The notes beneath the pieces were generated by a model, which made no database searches, was not told the origin of the DNA, and worked only from the letters and a program-made list of their open reading frames with translations. A stretch of DNA of 64,000 nt, from NCBI RefSeq assembly GCF_002102255.1, contig NZ_LQPH01000174.1, forward strand, positions 1 through 64,000, in the 5' to 3' direction. Position 1 is the stretch's first letter, and each line of letters begins with the position of its first letter. This DNA comes from Mycobacterium nebraskense. GTDB taxonomy: Bacteria; Actinomycetota; Actinomycetes; Mycobacteriales; Mycobacteriaceae. Made by a program: the position numbers and the translations under genes. Below are positions 29,987-39,766 of the stretch, piece by piece.

Positions 29987-30676
29987 ATGAACGACCTGGT
30001 TGACACCACCGAGATGTACCTGCGGACCATCTACGACCTCGAAGAAGAGGGCGTGACGCCCCTGCGTGCCCGTATCGCGGAACGCCTCGACCAGAGCGGG
30101 CCGACTGTCAGCCAAACCGTATCCCGCATGGAGCGCGACGGGCTGCTCCACGTCGCCGGCGACCGCCACCTCGAGCTCACCGACAAGGGACGGGCGCTGG
30201 CCATTTCCGTCATGCGCAAGCACCGCCTCGCCGAACGATTGCTCGTCGACGTCATCGGGGTGCCCTGGGAGGAAGTGCACGCCGAGGCATGCCGGTGGGA
30301 GCACGTGATGAGCGAGGACGTCGAGCGGCGGCTGGTCAAGGTGCTCAACCACCCGACCACCTCCCCCTTCGGTAACCCGATCCCGGGCCTGCTGGACCTG
30401 GGCGTGGGCCCCGAGTCCGGTGCCGACGACGGCAACCTCGTGCGGCTGACCGAGTTGCCGCCCGGCTCGCCGGTGGCCGTGGTCGTCCGCCAACTGACCG
30501 AACATGTGCAAGGCGACATCGACCTGATCACCCGTCTGAAGGACGCCGGCGTCGTCCCCAACGCCCGGGTGACCGTCGAGACCGGCCCCGCCGGGGTCAC
30601 CATCGTCATCCCGGGCCACGAGAAGGTCACCCTGCCGCACGAGATGGCGCACGCCGTCAAGGTCGAGAAAGTCTGA
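29987..30676 (+). CDS. ideR: Iron-dependent repressor IdeR (DtxR family)
   Basis: 229 aa. A winged helix (residues 1-73, with SGPTVSQTVSRMERDGLL) precedes the dimer/metal domain. Metal ligands are visible: M10 (TTEMYLR), His and Glu in MRKHRLAERLL, and EACRWEHVM with Cys, Glu and His. The C-terminal SH3-like domain spans residues 145-229. With Fe2+ it represses siderophore genes and activates storage genes. GGAAGG precedes the ATG. Counterpart of Rv2711. Confidence 0.96.
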   Translation: MNDLVDTTEMYLRTIYDLEEEGVTPLRARIAERLDQSGPTVSQTVSRMERDGLLHVAGDRHLELTDKGRALAISVMRKHRLAERLLVDVIGVPWEEVHAEACRWEHVMSEDVERRLVKVLNHPTTSPFGNPIPGLLDLGVGPESGADDGNLVRLTELPPGSPVAVVVRQLTEHVQGDIDLITRLKDAGVVPNARVTVETGPAGVTIVIPGHEKVTLPHEMAHAVKVEKV

Positions 30677-30704
30677 CCGCTCAGCGGGCTGCGTCGCCGT
30701 ACGG

Positions 30705-31763
30705 CTAGCACGCCCTGCGGCCGAACGGCCGTCGCGGCGGTAACCGCACACCGAGCTCTTTGGCCAGTCGGTAGCCGGTGAGCGCCAGTTCCCGGATGTC
30801 CTCGGGCCGAAGCCCCGACTGCAACGCGGTGTCCAGCATGCCCGCCATCCGATGCTCGGGCTCGCAGCGCAGCGCGGCCTCCAGCGATACCCCGGCCAGC
30901 GGCCCGTCGCCGCGGGCGTAGGCGCTGAACGCGAGCAGTACCAGCGCCTCGACCCGCCAGGGTGGGGGTAGCGTGCGCGCCAGCAGCGCCCACAACGACT
31001 CCGCCTCGTCGGCGCTCTCGCCGACCGCCAGCGCGTAGAGGATGTCGCGCACCTGCGCGTCGCTCAGTGCGCAGCCCAGTTTCGCCAGCTCAGCTTCGGA
31101 CAGTGCTTGGCCGGAGGCGACACGGGACGCGGCCACCATGGCGTGTTTCACGTCGCCGCGGGCGCAGCGGGCCGGATTCGCGCGATGGGCCGCCTGGCGC
31201 CTGGCCGCCTGCCGGTCGATCACGCGGGTCAATTCGGCGCTGCGCGCCATGTCCTCGACCGCGATGACGGCCTGCAGGTCGGCGCGCCGTGCGTAGAGCC
31301 GCCTGCCGTCAAGCACCGCCGCGGCGGCCAGCGGCGACGCCGACGGATCGTCGACGAGGCCGCTCGAACCACAGCCGTCCACACAATGCCAGCGCCCACC
31401 GAGCGCGACCCGGTCTACCACATGGGCGGCCAACAGCTCAATATCGTTCTCCGACAACGACTTTGCCAGCTCATCGCACAGCTGCCGGTATTCCTCGTTG
31501 CAGCACGGACAGTGCGCGCCCGCCGCGTCGACGATCACCGCGATCGCGGCGTCGGGCCGGGCCGCGGCGGCGACCTCCGCGAGGTGTCCGACCCGGGCGG
31601 GCAGCTCTTCGGAAAGGTCGACCCGCATCACCGCCCCGAGGTCGCCGTCGTCCAAAGACACTAATACCAATGAATTTTCGGGAACGAAGCCGAGAACGGC
31701 CGGCAGCGCGGCGATGAGTGCGCCGGGTCGGTTCAGTTTGAAGTCAGGTCGATGCGTCGTCAT
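30705..31763 (-). CDS. DUF4192 family protein
   Basis: 352 aa, the length of Rv2712c from ATG 31763 (MTTHRPDFKLNRPGALIAAL). The conserved N-terminus LPAVLGFVPENSLVLVSLDD is typical of the family. The C-terminal half is alpha-helical and Arg/Ala-rich, with a region like DUF4192 tails (SAYARGDGPLAGVSLEAAL). Soluble; no catalytic motif recognised. Divergent from sthA. Function unknown. Confidence 0.83.
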   Translation of the reverse strand: MTTHRPDFKLNRPGALIAALPAVLGFVPENSLVLVSLDDGDLGAVMRVDLSEELPARVGHLAEVAAAARPDAAIAVIVDAAGAHCPCCNEEYRQLCDELAKSLSENDIELLAAHVVDRVALGGRWHCVDGCGSSGLVDDPSASPLAAAAVLDGRRLYARRADLQAVIAVEDMARSAELTRVIDRQAARRQAAHRANPARCARGDVKHAMVAASRVASGQALSEAELAKLGCALSDAQVRDILYALAVGESADEAESLWALLARTLPPPWRVEALVLLAFSAYARGDGPLAGVSLEAALRCEPEHRMAGMLDTALQSGLRPEDIRELALTGYRLAKELGVRLPPRRPFGRRAC

Positions 31764-31874
31764 GGGCACCACGCTGACGGCCCCCACCGTCAGCCGGTGC
31801 TCGCGGGAACGGGTGGAATCCCGCGCCTGTGAATGAACCCAGCACTGTGAGTTGTGCTGCTCTACTGTTACCCC

Positions 31875-33290
31875 ATGAGTTCGGCGCAAGAGTACGACAT
31901 GGTGGTCATCGGTTCGGGGCCCGGCGGGCAAAAGGCCGCCATCGCCTCGGCCAAGCTCGGCAAGTCGGTCGCAATCGTCGAACGCGGCCAGATGCTCGGC
32001 GGCGTGTGCGTCCAGACCGGCACCATCCCGTCAAAGACGTTGCGCGAGGCCGTCCTTTACCTGACCGGGATGAGCCAACGCGAACTGTACGGCGCGAGCT
32101 ACCGCGTCAAGGAGAAGATCACCCCGGCCGACCTGCTGGCCCGCACCCAGCACGTGATCGGCAAGGAAGTCGACGTGGTGCGCAACCAGTTGATGCGCAA
32201 CCGCATCGACTTGTTGCTGGGCCACGGGCGGTTCGTCGACCCGCACACCATCGAGGTCGAAGACCCCTCCCGCCGCGAAAAATTAACCGTCAGCGGCAAA
32301 TACATCGTCATCGCCACCGGCACCCGGCCGGCGCGGCCGTCCGGCGTCGAGTTCGACGAGGATCGGGTGCTCGACTCCGACGGGATCCTCGACCTCAAAT
32401 CGCTGCCCACCTCCATGGTGGTGGTCGGCGCGGGTGTGATCGGCATCGAATACGCCTCGATGTTCGCCGCGCTGGGCACCAAGGTCACCGTCGTGGAGAA
32501 GCGGAACGACATGCTGGACTTCTGCGACCCCGAGGTCGTGGAGGCCCTGAAATTCCACCTGCGCGACCTGGCGGTGACGTTCCGGTTCGGTGAGGAAGTG
32601 ACCGCGGTCGACGTCGGCGCGGCGGGCACCGTCACCACCTTGGCCAGCGGCAAGCAGATCCCGGCCGAGACGGTGATGTATTCCGCCGGGCGGCAGGGCC
32701 AGACCGACCACCTCGACCTGCAGAACGCCGAGCTGGAGGCCGACAACCGCGGCCGGATCTTCGTCGACGACTTCTTCCAGACCAAGGTGCCGCACATCTA
32801 CGCCGTCGGCGACGTGATCGGCTTCCCCGCGCTAGCCGCGACCTCAATGGAACAGGGCCGACTGGCCGCTTACCACGCCTTCGGCGAGCCGACCGACGGC
32901 ATCACCGAACTGCAGCCGATCGGCATCTACTCCATCCCCGAGGTCTCCTACGTGGGGGCCACCGAGGTCGAGCTGACGAAGAACGCGATCCCCTACGAGG
33001 TCGGCGTGGCCAGGTACCGGGAACTGGCCCGCGGCCAGATCGCCGGCGACTCCTACGGCATGCTCAAGCTGCTGGTGTCCACCGACGATCTCAAGCTGCT
33101 GGGCGTGCACATCTTCGGCACCAGCGCCACCGAAATGGTGCACATCGGGCAGGCCGTGATGGGCTGCGGCGGCACCGTCGAATACCTGGTGGACGCCGTG
33201 TTCAACTACCCCACTTTTTCGGAGGCCTACAAGGTGGCCGCGCTCGACGTGATGAACAAAGTGCGCGCGCTCAACCAGTTCCGCCGCTAA
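31875..33290 (+). CDS. sthA: Soluble pyridine nucleotide transhydrogenase
   Basis: 471 aa. FAD motif [21 protein letters not shown] near residue 9; NAD(P) motif [20 protein letters not shown] near residue 185; second FAD motif [15 protein letters not shown]. In place of the CxxxxC redox disulfide of lipoamide dehydrogenases it has [13 protein letters not shown], with one Cys only, as expected for SthA. It interconverts NADPH and NADH. The ATG lies 6 nt after TACTGT (31863-31868): predicted leaderless. Counterpart of Rv2713. Confidence 0.93.
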   Translation: MSSAQEYDMVVIGSGPGGQKAAIASAKLGKSVAIVERGQMLGGVCVQTGTIPSKTLREAVLYLTGMSQRELYGASYRVKEKITPADLLARTQHVIGKEVDVVRNQLMRNRIDLLLGHGRFVDPHTIEVEDPSRREKLTVSGKYIVIATGTRPARPSGVEFDEDRVLDSDGILDLKSLPTSMVVVGAGVIGIEYASMFAALGTKVTVVEKRNDMLDFCDPEVVEALKFHLRDLAVTFRFGEEVTAVDVGAAGTVTTLASGKQIPAETVMYSAGRQGQTDHLDLQNAELEADNRGRIFVDDFFQTKVPHIYAVGDVIGFPALAATSMEQGRLAAYHAFGEPTDGITELQPIGIYSIPEVSYVGATEVELTKNAIPYEVGVARYRELARGQIAGDSYGMLKLLVSTDDLKLLGVHIFGTSATEMVHIGQAVMGCGGTVEYLVDAVFNYPTFSEAYKVAALDVMNKVRALNQFRR

Positions 33291-34135
33291 CAGCTGTCGT
33301 CGAGTTCGCCCGGAATCAGGTCGCCGGGGCCGCCGGCATCGGCGCGGGCCAGCAACTGCGCGGTCTGCGCGTCGAACGGTGCGGAATAGGACACGTTCGC
33401 CGCGCACCCACCGCGCTCAAAACCACCGATCACCCCGGTGAGCGTGGTACCGCTGACCCAGGGCGCACCGCTGGTGCCGTCCACCAGCCCCTCGCACGGA
33501 AACGACGGGAACCCGCCCTCGGTCAATGACGTGCTGGCCTGACACCCGATGGGCGCGCCACCCACGCCGGCCGGATAGCCCATCACGGTGACGTGACTGC
33601 CGGGCGGCGGCGTCGTGCCCAGCGTCAACGCAAGGCCCGCGCGCGCTTCGACCGAACCCCCGGCGTCGTTACTCAGCCGTGCGATCGCATAGTCCGCGTT
33701 GGGATCCTTGCTGGCGGTCCAGCGGGGGTCGAGGTAGACGGCGTCGGCCTTCCACACGTCAGTCGGCGCGGGGGGCGCGTCGCCGACGAAACCCGGCACG
33801 AAAGTGATCTTGGTGGCCCCGGCCAGGCAGTGCGCGGCGGTCATCATCAGGTTGCCGCCCGCCGAGTGCACCACCGAACCCGTGCAGACGTGCAGCGGCC
33901 CGCTGTCGATGAAGATGGCGCCGACGCGCTTGTCCGGGTCCACCGGCCCCGCCACCGCCTTCTGCTGGGGCTGACCGAGCCGCTGCACCGGCGCGCTGCT
34001 CCGCGGCGGAGGCACCGGCGGAGCCGACGCACGATCGCCGGGCGGCCGCTTGCACGACGTCACCGACGTCGCCACGGCGACCACCAGGCACAGCATCACG
34101 GTCGGTACGCGCATCGGATTCATCATGCCTGACAC
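33287..34135 (-). CDS. Secreted trypsin-like serine protease, probable lipoprotein
   Basis: 282 aa. An N-terminal hydrophobic signal ([19 protein letters not shown]) ends in a lipobox-like VTSC, and a Pro-rich linker follows. The chymotrypsin-fold triad is present: His in [10 protein letters not shown], Asp in NADYAIARL, Ser in [13 protein letters not shown]. Starts at GTG 34135, ATG 34126, 34123 and 34114 are all possible. Its TAG overlaps the sthA TAA. I recall no H37Rv counterpart between Rv2713 and Rv2714, so it is accessory. Export and membrane anchoring are predictions. Confidence 0.83.
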   Translation of the reverse strand: MSGMMNPMRVPTVMLCLVVAVATSVTSCKRPPGDRASAPPVPPPRSSAPVQRLGQPQQKAVAGPVDPDKRVGAIFIDSGPLHVCTGSVVHSAGGNLMMTAAHCLAGATKITFVPGFVGDAPPAPTDVWKADAVYLDPRWTASKDPNADYAIARLSNDAGGSVEARAGLALTLGTTPPPGSHVTVMGYPAGVGGAPIGCQASTSLTEGGFPSFPCEGLVDGTSGAPWVSGTTLTGVIGGFERGGCAANVSYSAPFDAQTAQLLARADAGGPGDLIPGELDDSC

Positions 34136-34324
34136 CTGCGCGGCGGGCAGACTCCAACGCGTCGCGCGCCGCCCGACTTGCCGGCAAGACCCACTGGCGA
34201 CCCCCGAGATGTGCTCATCAGTGATGAAACGCGAACTTCACATCGCTGTTTGATATTGGTGCCCACTGATTCGGGGGACACTGGTAGGGCACCCTGGAGA
34301 AACCCCCGAGAGGAGGCGATCCCG

Positions 34325-35299
34325 ATGGCTCACGACCAGGAACCGCAGGAGCAGAACTACCAGCCGGGACAGGCCGGCATGTACGAGCTCGAGCTGCCGG
34401 CGCCGCAGTTGTCGACGTCGGATGGCCGAGGCCCCGTGCTGGTGCACGCGTTGGAGGGTTTCTCGGATGCCGGCCACGCGATCCGGCTGGCCTCGTCGCA
34501 CCTGAAGGCGGCTCTGGACACCGAGCTGGTTGCGTCCTTCGCCATCGACGAACTGCTGGACTATCGGTCGCGGCGGCCGCTGATGACCTTCAAGACCGAT
34601 CACTTCACCAACTACGACGACCCGGAACTGAGCTTGTACGCGTTGCGCGACACCATCGGCACCCCGTTCCTGCTGCTCGCCGGCATGGAACCGGATCTGA
34701 AGTGGGAGCGCTTCATCACCGCGGTACGCCTGCTGGCCGAGCGGCTCAACGTGCGTCAGACCATCGGCCTGGGCACCGTCCCGATGGCGGTTCCGCACAC
34801 GCGGCCCATCACGATGACGGCGCACTCCAACAACCCCGAGTTGATCGCCGAATTCACGCCCTGGATTTCCGAGATCCAGGTCCCGGGCAGCGCGTCCAAT
34901 CTGCTGGAATACCGGATGGCCCAGCACGGCCACGAGGTCGTCGGCTACACCGTGCATGTGCCGCACTACCTGACGCAGACCGACTACCCGGCCGCCGCCG
35001 AGGCGTTGCTCGAGCAGGTAGCCAAGATCGCGTCGCTCGAGCTGCCACTGACGCCGTTGACCGAAGCGGCGGCGGTGATTCGTTCCAAGATCGACGAGCA
35101 GGTCGAGGCGAGCGCGGAGGTTGCTCAAGTGGTGACCGCGCTCGAGCGCCAGTACGATGCCTTCATCGACGCTCAGGAGAACAGGTCGTTACTAACTCGG
35201 GACGAGGACCTGCCTAGCGGCGACGAGCTTGGCGCAGAGTTTGAGCGATTCCTCGCCCAGGAGGCGGAGAAGAAGCGGGACGACGACGACCAGGTCTGA
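34325..35299 (+). CDS. PAC2 family protein
   Basis: 324 aa, the length of Rv2714, for which a crystal structure exists as I recall. PAC2 signature residues: VLVHALEGFSDAGHAIRLAS near residue 40 and PGSASNLLEYRMAQHGHEV near residue 190. Relatives include the proteasome-assembly chaperone PAC2, so a role near the mycobacterial proteasome has been proposed but not shown. AGGAGG at 34312-34317 precedes the ATG by 7 nt. The C-terminus is acidic with RDDDDQV. It is followed 45 bp later by an alpha/beta hydrolase gene. Confidence 0.88.
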   Translation: MAHDQEPQEQNYQPGQAGMYELELPAPQLSTSDGRGPVLVHALEGFSDAGHAIRLASSHLKAALDTELVASFAIDELLDYRSRRPLMTFKTDHFTNYDDPELSLYALRDTIGTPFLLLAGMEPDLKWERFITAVRLLAERLNVRQTIGLGTVPMAVPHTRPITMTAHSNNPELIAEFTPWISEIQVPGSASNLLEYRMAQHGHEVVGYTVHVPHYLTQTDYPAAAEALLEQVAKIASLELPLTPLTEAAAVIRSKIDEQVEASAEVAQVVTALERQYDAFIDAQENRSLLTRDEDLPSGDELGAEFERFLAQEAEKKRDDDDQV

Positions 35300-35344
35300 C
35301 CTTTCCACCCGGCCTTTGCCCGGCCCGACACGAAGGTTGGCGAC

Positions 35345-36376
35345 ATGACCGAGCGGAAGCGCAAGAGCACTCTCCGCCCGGTGCGCGAGGTCGCCGCACC
35401 CCGGCTTGAGTTTCGCACCATCCATGGCTACCAGCGGGCCTACCGGATCGCCGGTGATGGGCCGGCGATCCTGCTGGTCCACGGCATCGGTGACAACTCC
35501 ACCACCTGGAATACCGTGCAGGCCAAGCTCGCCCAGCGGTTCACGGTCATCGCCCCGGACCTGTTGGGCCACGGGCGATCCGACAAACCACGCGCCGACT
35601 ACTCGGTCGCCGCCTACGCCAACGGGATGCGCGACCTGCTCAGCGTGCTCGACATCGAGCGGGTCACGATCGTCGGTCATTCGCTGGGCGGCGGCGTGGC
35701 CATGCAATTCGCTTACCAATTCCCGCATTTGGTCGACCGGCTGATCCTGGTCGCGGCCGGTGGCGTCACCAAGGATGTCAACGTCGCCTTCCGGCTGGCC
35801 TCGTTGCCGATGGGCAGCGAGGCCCTGGCCTTACTGCGGCTTCCCCTCGTGCTGCCGGCGGTTCAGCTGGCGGGACGGATAGCGGGCCTGGCGATCGGAT
35901 CGACCGGCCTGGGCCGCGACCTGCCCAACGTCTTGCGGATCCTCGATGACCTGCCGGAGCCGACGGCCTCGGCGGCTTTCAGCCGGACCCTGCGGGCGGT
36001 GGTGGACTGGCGCGGGCAGATCGTCACCATGCTCGACCGATGCTATTTGACCGAGGCCATCCCGGTGCAGATCGTCTGGGGCACCAAAGATGTGGTCGTC
36101 CCCGTCCGTCACGCACGGATGGCGCATGCCGCCATGCCCGGCTCCCGCCTGGAAATCTTCCAAGGCTCCGGCCACTTCCCCTTCCACGACGACCCGGCCC
36201 GCTTCATCGACGTGGTCGAACGCTTCATCGACAGCACCGCGCCCGCCGAATACGATCAGGCCGCCCTGCGCGGATTGCTCCGCAGCGGCGGCGGTGAGAA
36301 GGCCGTCAGCGGCCCCGCCCCCACCCGCGTCGCCGTGCTGAACGCCATGGGTTCCGACGAACGCAGCGCTACCTGA
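35345..36376 (+). CDS. Alpha/beta hydrolase
   Basis: 343 aa, counterpart of Rv2715. Oxyanion segment LLVHGIGDNSTTW; nucleophile elbow IVGHSLGGGVAMQFAYQFP; Asp in VWGTKDVVVP; His in GSGHFPFHDDP. The triad is complete. GAAGG lies about 9 nt before the ATG. Probably in one operon with the PAC2 gene. The substrate is unknown, likely an ester or epoxide. Confidence 0.9.
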   Translation: MTERKRKSTLRPVREVAAPRLEFRTIHGYQRAYRIAGDGPAILLVHGIGDNSTTWNTVQAKLAQRFTVIAPDLLGHGRSDKPRADYSVAAYANGMRDLLSVLDIERVTIVGHSLGGGVAMQFAYQFPHLVDRLILVAAGGVTKDVNVAFRLASLPMGSEALALLRLPLVLPAVQLAGRIAGLAIGSTGLGRDLPNVLRILDDLPEPTASAAFSRTLRAVVDWRGQIVTMLDRCYLTEAIPVQIVWGTKDVVVPVRHARMAHAAMPGSRLEIFQGSGHFPFHDDPARFIDVVERFIDSTAPAEYDQAALRGLLRSGGGEKAVSGPAPTRVAVLNAMGSDERSAT

Positions 36377-36422
36377 ACCACCTTGATCGGTGCGGCCGCA
36401 TCCAGGGCCGTACAGTCGGGCC

Positions 36423-37109
36423 ATGGGTATCGACGTCACCGTGTTGCGGGTGTTCACCGATTCGCACGGGAATTTCGGCAATCCGCTCGGCGTCGTGGAT
36501 GCCGCCCAGGTCGAACCCGCCGATCGGCAACGGCTGGCAACTCAATTGGGCTACAGCGAAACGGTTTACATCGATCTTCCGGCCGCCGGATCAACAACCG
36601 CGCACGCCACCATTTACACCCCACTAATCCAGATTGCGTTCGCCGGGCACCCCACCGTCGGCGCGGCGTGGTGGCTGCATGAGAACGGAACGCCGATCAA
36701 CACGCTGCAGGTGACGGCCGGCATCGTGCAGGTGAGCTATGGGGCGGGCCGCGCGGGCATCAGCGCACGCTCGGAGTGGGCGCCCGAGGTTGCCCTCCAC
36801 GAATTCGACTCAGCCGACGACCTTCTCGCCGCCGACCCGGGAGATTTTCCCGACGACACGGCGCACTACCTCTGGGCCTGGACCGATCGGGCCGGCGGAT
36901 CGCTGCGCGCCCGCATGTTTGCCGCCAACCTCGGCGTGCCGGAGGACGAAGCGACCGGCTCGGCCGCGATGCGAATCACCGACTACCTCAGCCGCGACCT
37001 ACACATCACCCAGGGCAAGGGGTCGATCATCGAGACGACGTGGAACGCCGAGGGTTGGGTTGCGGTGGCCGGGCATGTTGTCAATGACGGTGTGACGCAC
37101 CTGAACTGA
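36423..37109 (+). CDS. PhzF family isomerase-like protein
   Basis: 228 aa, counterpart of Rv2716. The diaminopimelate-epimerase-like fold shows [11 protein letters not shown], the catalytic Glu in [23 protein letters not shown] and the mirror-half motif [12 protein letters not shown]. It is somewhat shorter than typical PhzF (about 280 aa). The ATG lies 6 nt after TACAGT (36411-36416), so it is predicted leaderless with its own promoter. Substrate unknown. Confidence 0.88.
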   Translation: MGIDVTVLRVFTDSHGNFGNPLGVVDAAQVEPADRQRLATQLGYSETVYIDLPAAGSTTAHATIYTPLIQIAFAGHPTVGAAWWLHENGTPINTLQVTAGIVQVSYGAGRAGISARSEWAPEVALHEFDSADDLLAADPGDFPDDTAHYLWAWTDRAGGSLRARMFAANLGVPEDEATGSAAMRITDYLSRDLHITQGKGSIIETTWNAEGWVAVAGHVVNDGVTHLN

Positions 37110-37136
37110 CCGCGGGCCAGCTCCCCCGCTCCCCGC

Positions 37137-37619
37137 TCAGCGCTGCCGGTGCAGCACCGCGGCGAGGTGATGCTGCAGAGGTTGCCCGACCGCGCCCATC
37201 CGCACCGAATACGAGAGCTCGTCGCCGTCGATGCGGAAGGTACGGCCAAGCGCGGTCACCTCTTTGGCGGTCGGAGTCAGCCCGATCTCCGTTGTGGACA
37301 GCTCGATCTCGATCAGGCCGCCGGTGGCCGAATACGTGCCCACCTCGATTTCGGTGATGCCGCTCGGGTGGGCCAGGACCAGTTCGACGTGACCGGGTTG
37401 CGGCACGCGGAGGTATCCGGTCTCGGCATGCAACGGCTTGCCGTCGGGCGCCCTGGTCTTTTGCGCGTACGCCAGAAACGGCTTGCCGACATGGGAGAAG
37501 ACCACTTCTTCGCGATAATCGAAGGGCTGGATCGTCGGGTACTCGCCCGCGCCCTGGCCGGCCCACGTCCCCAAGAGTGGTGCCAGGGCCTCGAGATCGG
37601 GATGCAAGTCAGTGGGCAT
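37137..37619 (-). CDS. Nitrobindin, heme-binding beta-barrel protein
   Basis: 160 aa, close to Rv2717c (THAP4/nitrobindin family). The N-terminal LLGTWAGQGAGEYPTI and YREEVVFSHVGKPFL are typical of this fatty-acid-binding-protein-like barrel; a C-terminal His-rich QHHLAAVLHR may include the proximal heme ligand. Members bind ferric heme and isomerise peroxynitrite. TACGCT (37627-37632, minus strand) is 7 nt before the ATG, predicting a leaderless mRNA. Confidence 0.88.
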   Translation of the reverse strand: MPTDLHPDLEALAPLLGTWAGQGAGEYPTIQPFDYREEVVFSHVGKPFLAYAQKTRAPDGKPLHAETGYLRVPQPGHVELVLAHPSGITEIEVGTYSATGGLIEIELSTTEIGLTPTAKEVTALGRTFRIDGDELSYSVRMGAVGQPLQHHLAAVLHRQR

Positions 37620-37657
37620 GCAAACGAGCGTAGGCCGGGACGGTTAGAGCCGGGCCG

Positions 37658-38122
37658 TCAGCTCGGTGTTGTCACCTGGCGGTGTTCGCGCAGCGCCTGG
37701 ATCTCGCGCTCGAAATCGTCCGCGGACTCAAACGAGCGGTACACCGAGGCGAACCGCAGGTAGGCCACTTCATCGAGGTCGCGCAGCGGGCCGAGGATGG
37801 CCAGGCCGACCTCATGACTCGCGACCTCTGGGGAACCCGCGGCGCGCACGGTGTCCTCGACCTGTTGGGCGAGCAGGTTCAGCGCATCGTCGTCCACCTG
37901 GCGGCCCTGACAGGCCCGGCGGACACCGCTGATGACCTTCTCCCTGCTGAATGGTTCGGTGACTCCGCTGCGTTTGACCACGGCCAGCACCGCGGTCTCC
38001 ACAGTGGTGAAACGCCGTCCGCACTCGGGGCACGATCGGCGGCGCCGGATCGCCTGCCCTTCATCGGTTTCCCTGGAGTCGATCACCCGGGAATCGGGAT
38101 GACGGCAGAACGGGCAATGCAT
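37658..38122 (-). CDS. nrdR: Transcriptional repressor NrdR
   Basis: 154 aa. The N-terminal zinc ribbon [18 protein letters not shown] with [11 protein letters not shown] is complete. The ATP-cone spans about residues 49-139 ([19 protein letters not shown]). It senses ATP/dATP and represses ribonucleotide reductase genes. AAGGAG precedes the ATG by 5 nt. Counterpart of Rv2718c. It sits downstream of chiZ near lexA, a replication/repair neighbourhood. Confidence 0.95.
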   Translation of the reverse strand: MHCPFCRHPDSRVIDSRETDEGQAIRRRRSCPECGRRFTTVETAVLAVVKRSGVTEPFSREKVISGVRRACQGRQVDDDALNLLAQQVEDTVRAAGSPEVASHEVGLAILGPLRDLDEVAYLRFASVYRSFESADDFEREIQALREHRQVTTPS

Positions 38123-38171
38123 GACCGCTCCTTCACCGTGCCGACAACCAGGTACCGCAGCACCCCGAGCG

Positions 38172-38197
38172 TACCCGCGCGCTCAGCAGCGCGGGTA
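38172..38197 (-). terminator. Hairpin between chiZ and nrdR
   Basis: TACCCGCGC (38172-38180) pairs with GCGCGGGTA (38189-38197) around an 8-nt loop, a 9-bp GC-rich stem 77 nt after the chiZ stop. It could terminate or attenuate chiZ transcripts before nrdR. Confidence 0.4.
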
Positions 38198-38273
38198 GTG
38201 CAGCCGCGAAGCGTCGAAGCCCACCGCTGTGAGGTCCAGGGCATGAGCGGAGCGGTCCCCGCAAGGGCGGCCG

Positions 38274-38768
38274 TCAGCCGATCGGGGCGATCAGGGTCTG
38301 GCCCGCCATCACGGTCGGCGAGTTCATGTCGTTGAGTTCGCGGATGCGGTCGGCGACTTGGCGGGCCGGCGCGTCGGGCGCCACGCGGTGAGCGACGTCT
38401 TGCAGCGACTCCCCCGCCTCGACGCGCACGACGGCCAACCGGTCGGGTACGTGCGCAGCCGAACTCCCAGAATCTCCGTTGAGCACCTGACCGACGTTCC
38501 CGACGAGGCCCAGCCACAGGGTGATCGCGCCGGCGGCCAGCGCCAGCCAGACGGTGGTCGCCACCGTGACGGGACGCTTGCGATGAGGCGCGGCGGACAT
38601 CGCGACGCCCGTGCCGTAGTAGCGCGTGGGCGCGCCCGCCGGCCGCGACGGGACGGGCCGGCGAGAACGGGCCAGCCCGTCCCGGCCGTAACGGAGGCCC
38701 TGTACCGGTCCGTTGACCGGACGCCGAGGGCTGCTGGTACGCGACGCCAGCGTGTAAATGGTTGTCAT
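38274..38768 (-). CDS. chiZ: DNA-damage-inducible LysM protein ChiZ
   Basis: 164 aa, counterpart of Rv2719c. A basic disordered cytoplasmic N-terminus (residues 1-70) is followed by one membrane helix ([20 protein letters not shown]) and an extracytoplasmic LysM domain ([16 protein letters not shown] to [10 protein letters not shown]). The H37Rv protein is a damage-induced inhibitor of division that affects FtsZ-ring assembly and has cell-wall hydrolase activity. GGAGG precedes the ATG by 7 nt. Divergent from lexA. Confidence 0.92.
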   Translation of the reverse strand: MTTIYTLASRTSSPRRPVNGPVQGLRYGRDGLARSRRPVPSRPAGAPTRYYGTGVAMSAAPHRKRPVTVATTVWLALAAGAITLWLGLVGNVGQVLNGDSGSSAAHVPDRLAVVRVEAGESLQDVAHRVAPDAPARQVADRIRELNDMNSPTVMAGQTLIAPIG

Positions 38769-38867
38769 CTGCGTTCCTCCGGTCAACTAAATTCGCTCAG
38801 CTGTTCGACTGTATCGCTCGTGTGTTCGAAATCCGAACATGTGAGCGAAGCGTGTCGCACGAGTCGA

Positions 38868-38890
38868 ACGCTAGACCACGCCACCGACAA
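38868..38890 (-). promoter_or_regulatory. PafBC-type (RecA-independent) damage promoter of chiZ
   Basis: On the minus strand TTGTCGGTG (38882-38890) is followed after exactly 8 nt by TAGCGT (38868-38873). This fits the RecA-NDp consensus TTGTCRGTG-N8-TANNNT. Transcription would start near 38861, giving a leader of about 92 nt. Confidence 0.8.
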
Positions 38891-39009
38891 GCTCGGGGCC
38901 GCTAGAGCTGACATGCGGCTGAAATACCCCATCCGCCGAAGAGTTACACCTTTGTGATTAACCACTTCGGCGCGTGGTTTGCGACCACCTCGGCACCGCG
39001 ACACGCCAG

Positions 39010-39025
39010 TCGAACACATGTTTGA
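39010..39025. promoter_or_regulatory. LexA (SOS) box upstream of lexA
   Basis: TCGAACACATGTTTGA matches the mycobacterial SOS box TCGAAC-N4-GTTCGA at 11 of 12 positions. It lies about 33-48 bp upstream of the predicted lexA transcription start, over the -35 region, as expected for autorepression. Confidence 0.85.
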
Positions 39026-39057
39026 TTCTTGGGCGCAGTGGGGCTACATTCAGTGCC

Positions 39058-39756
39058 ATGAGCGACAGCAAGGGCACCTCATCGGCCGGCACGGACGGCC
39101 GGCTGCACGCCGTGGGTTCATCGCTGACCGAACGGCAGCGCACCATTTTGAACGTCATTCGCGTGTCGGTCACCAGCCGCGGTTACCCGCCGAGCATCCG
39201 GGAGATCGGCGACGCCGTCGGTCTGACGTCGACATCGTCGGTGGCCCATCAGCTGCGCACCCTGGAGCGCAAGGGATACCTGCGTCGCGACCCGAACCGC
39301 CCCCGGGCGGTCGATGTCCGGGGAGCCGATGACGAGATGGCGGCACCGGCCACCGAAGTCGCCGGCTCGGACGCGCTGCCGGAGCCGACGTACGTTCCCG
39401 TCCTCGGTCGCATCGCCGCCGGCGGACCCATCCTCGCCGAGGAAGCCGTCGAGGACGTCTTTCCGCTGCCGCGCGAGCTGGTCGGCGAGGGAACGCTCTT
39501 CCTACTTAAGGTCGTCGGTGACTCCATGGTCGAGGCGGCGATCTGCGACGGCGACTGGGTGGTGGTGCGACAGCAAAGCGTCGCCGACAACGGCGACATC
39601 GTCGCGGCCATGCTCGACGGGGAAGCCACCGTGAAGACGTTCAAGCGCGCGGGCGGTCAGGTATGGCTGATGCCACACAACCCGGCGTTCGATCCTATTC
39701 CCGGCAATGACGCGACCGTGCTCGGCAAGGTCGTCACAGTGATCCGCAAGGTCTAG
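39058..39756 (+). CDS. lexA: SOS repressor LexA
   Basis: 232 aa. The winged-helix N-terminus has [22 protein letters not shown]. The autocleavage site is the Ala-Gly in [12 protein letters not shown]. The catalytic dyad is Ser in [11 protein letters not shown] and Lys in ATVKTFKR. RecA-stimulated self-cleavage relieves repression of SOS genes. The ATG lies 7 nt after TACATT (39045-39050): predicted leaderless. Counterpart of Rv2720. Confidence 0.96.
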   Translation: MSDSKGTSSAGTDGRLHAVGSSLTERQRTILNVIRVSVTSRGYPPSIREIGDAVGLTSTSSVAHQLRTLERKGYLRRDPNRPRAVDVRGADDEMAAPATEVAGSDALPEPTYVPVLGRIAAGGPILAEEAVEDVFPLPRELVGEGTLFLLKVVGDSMVEAAICDGDWVVVRQQSVADNGDIVAAMLDGEATVKTFKRAGGQVWLMPHNPAFDPIPGNDATVLGKVVTVIRKV

Positions 39757-39766
39757 CCCGGCTGAC

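Noticed and set aside
38823-38839. TGTTCG-N5-CGAACA palindrome near chiZ considered as a LexA box
   Set aside because: The arms point the wrong way: mycobacterial LexA boxes read CGAAC-N4-GTTCG. It may bind another protein but was not called an SOS box.
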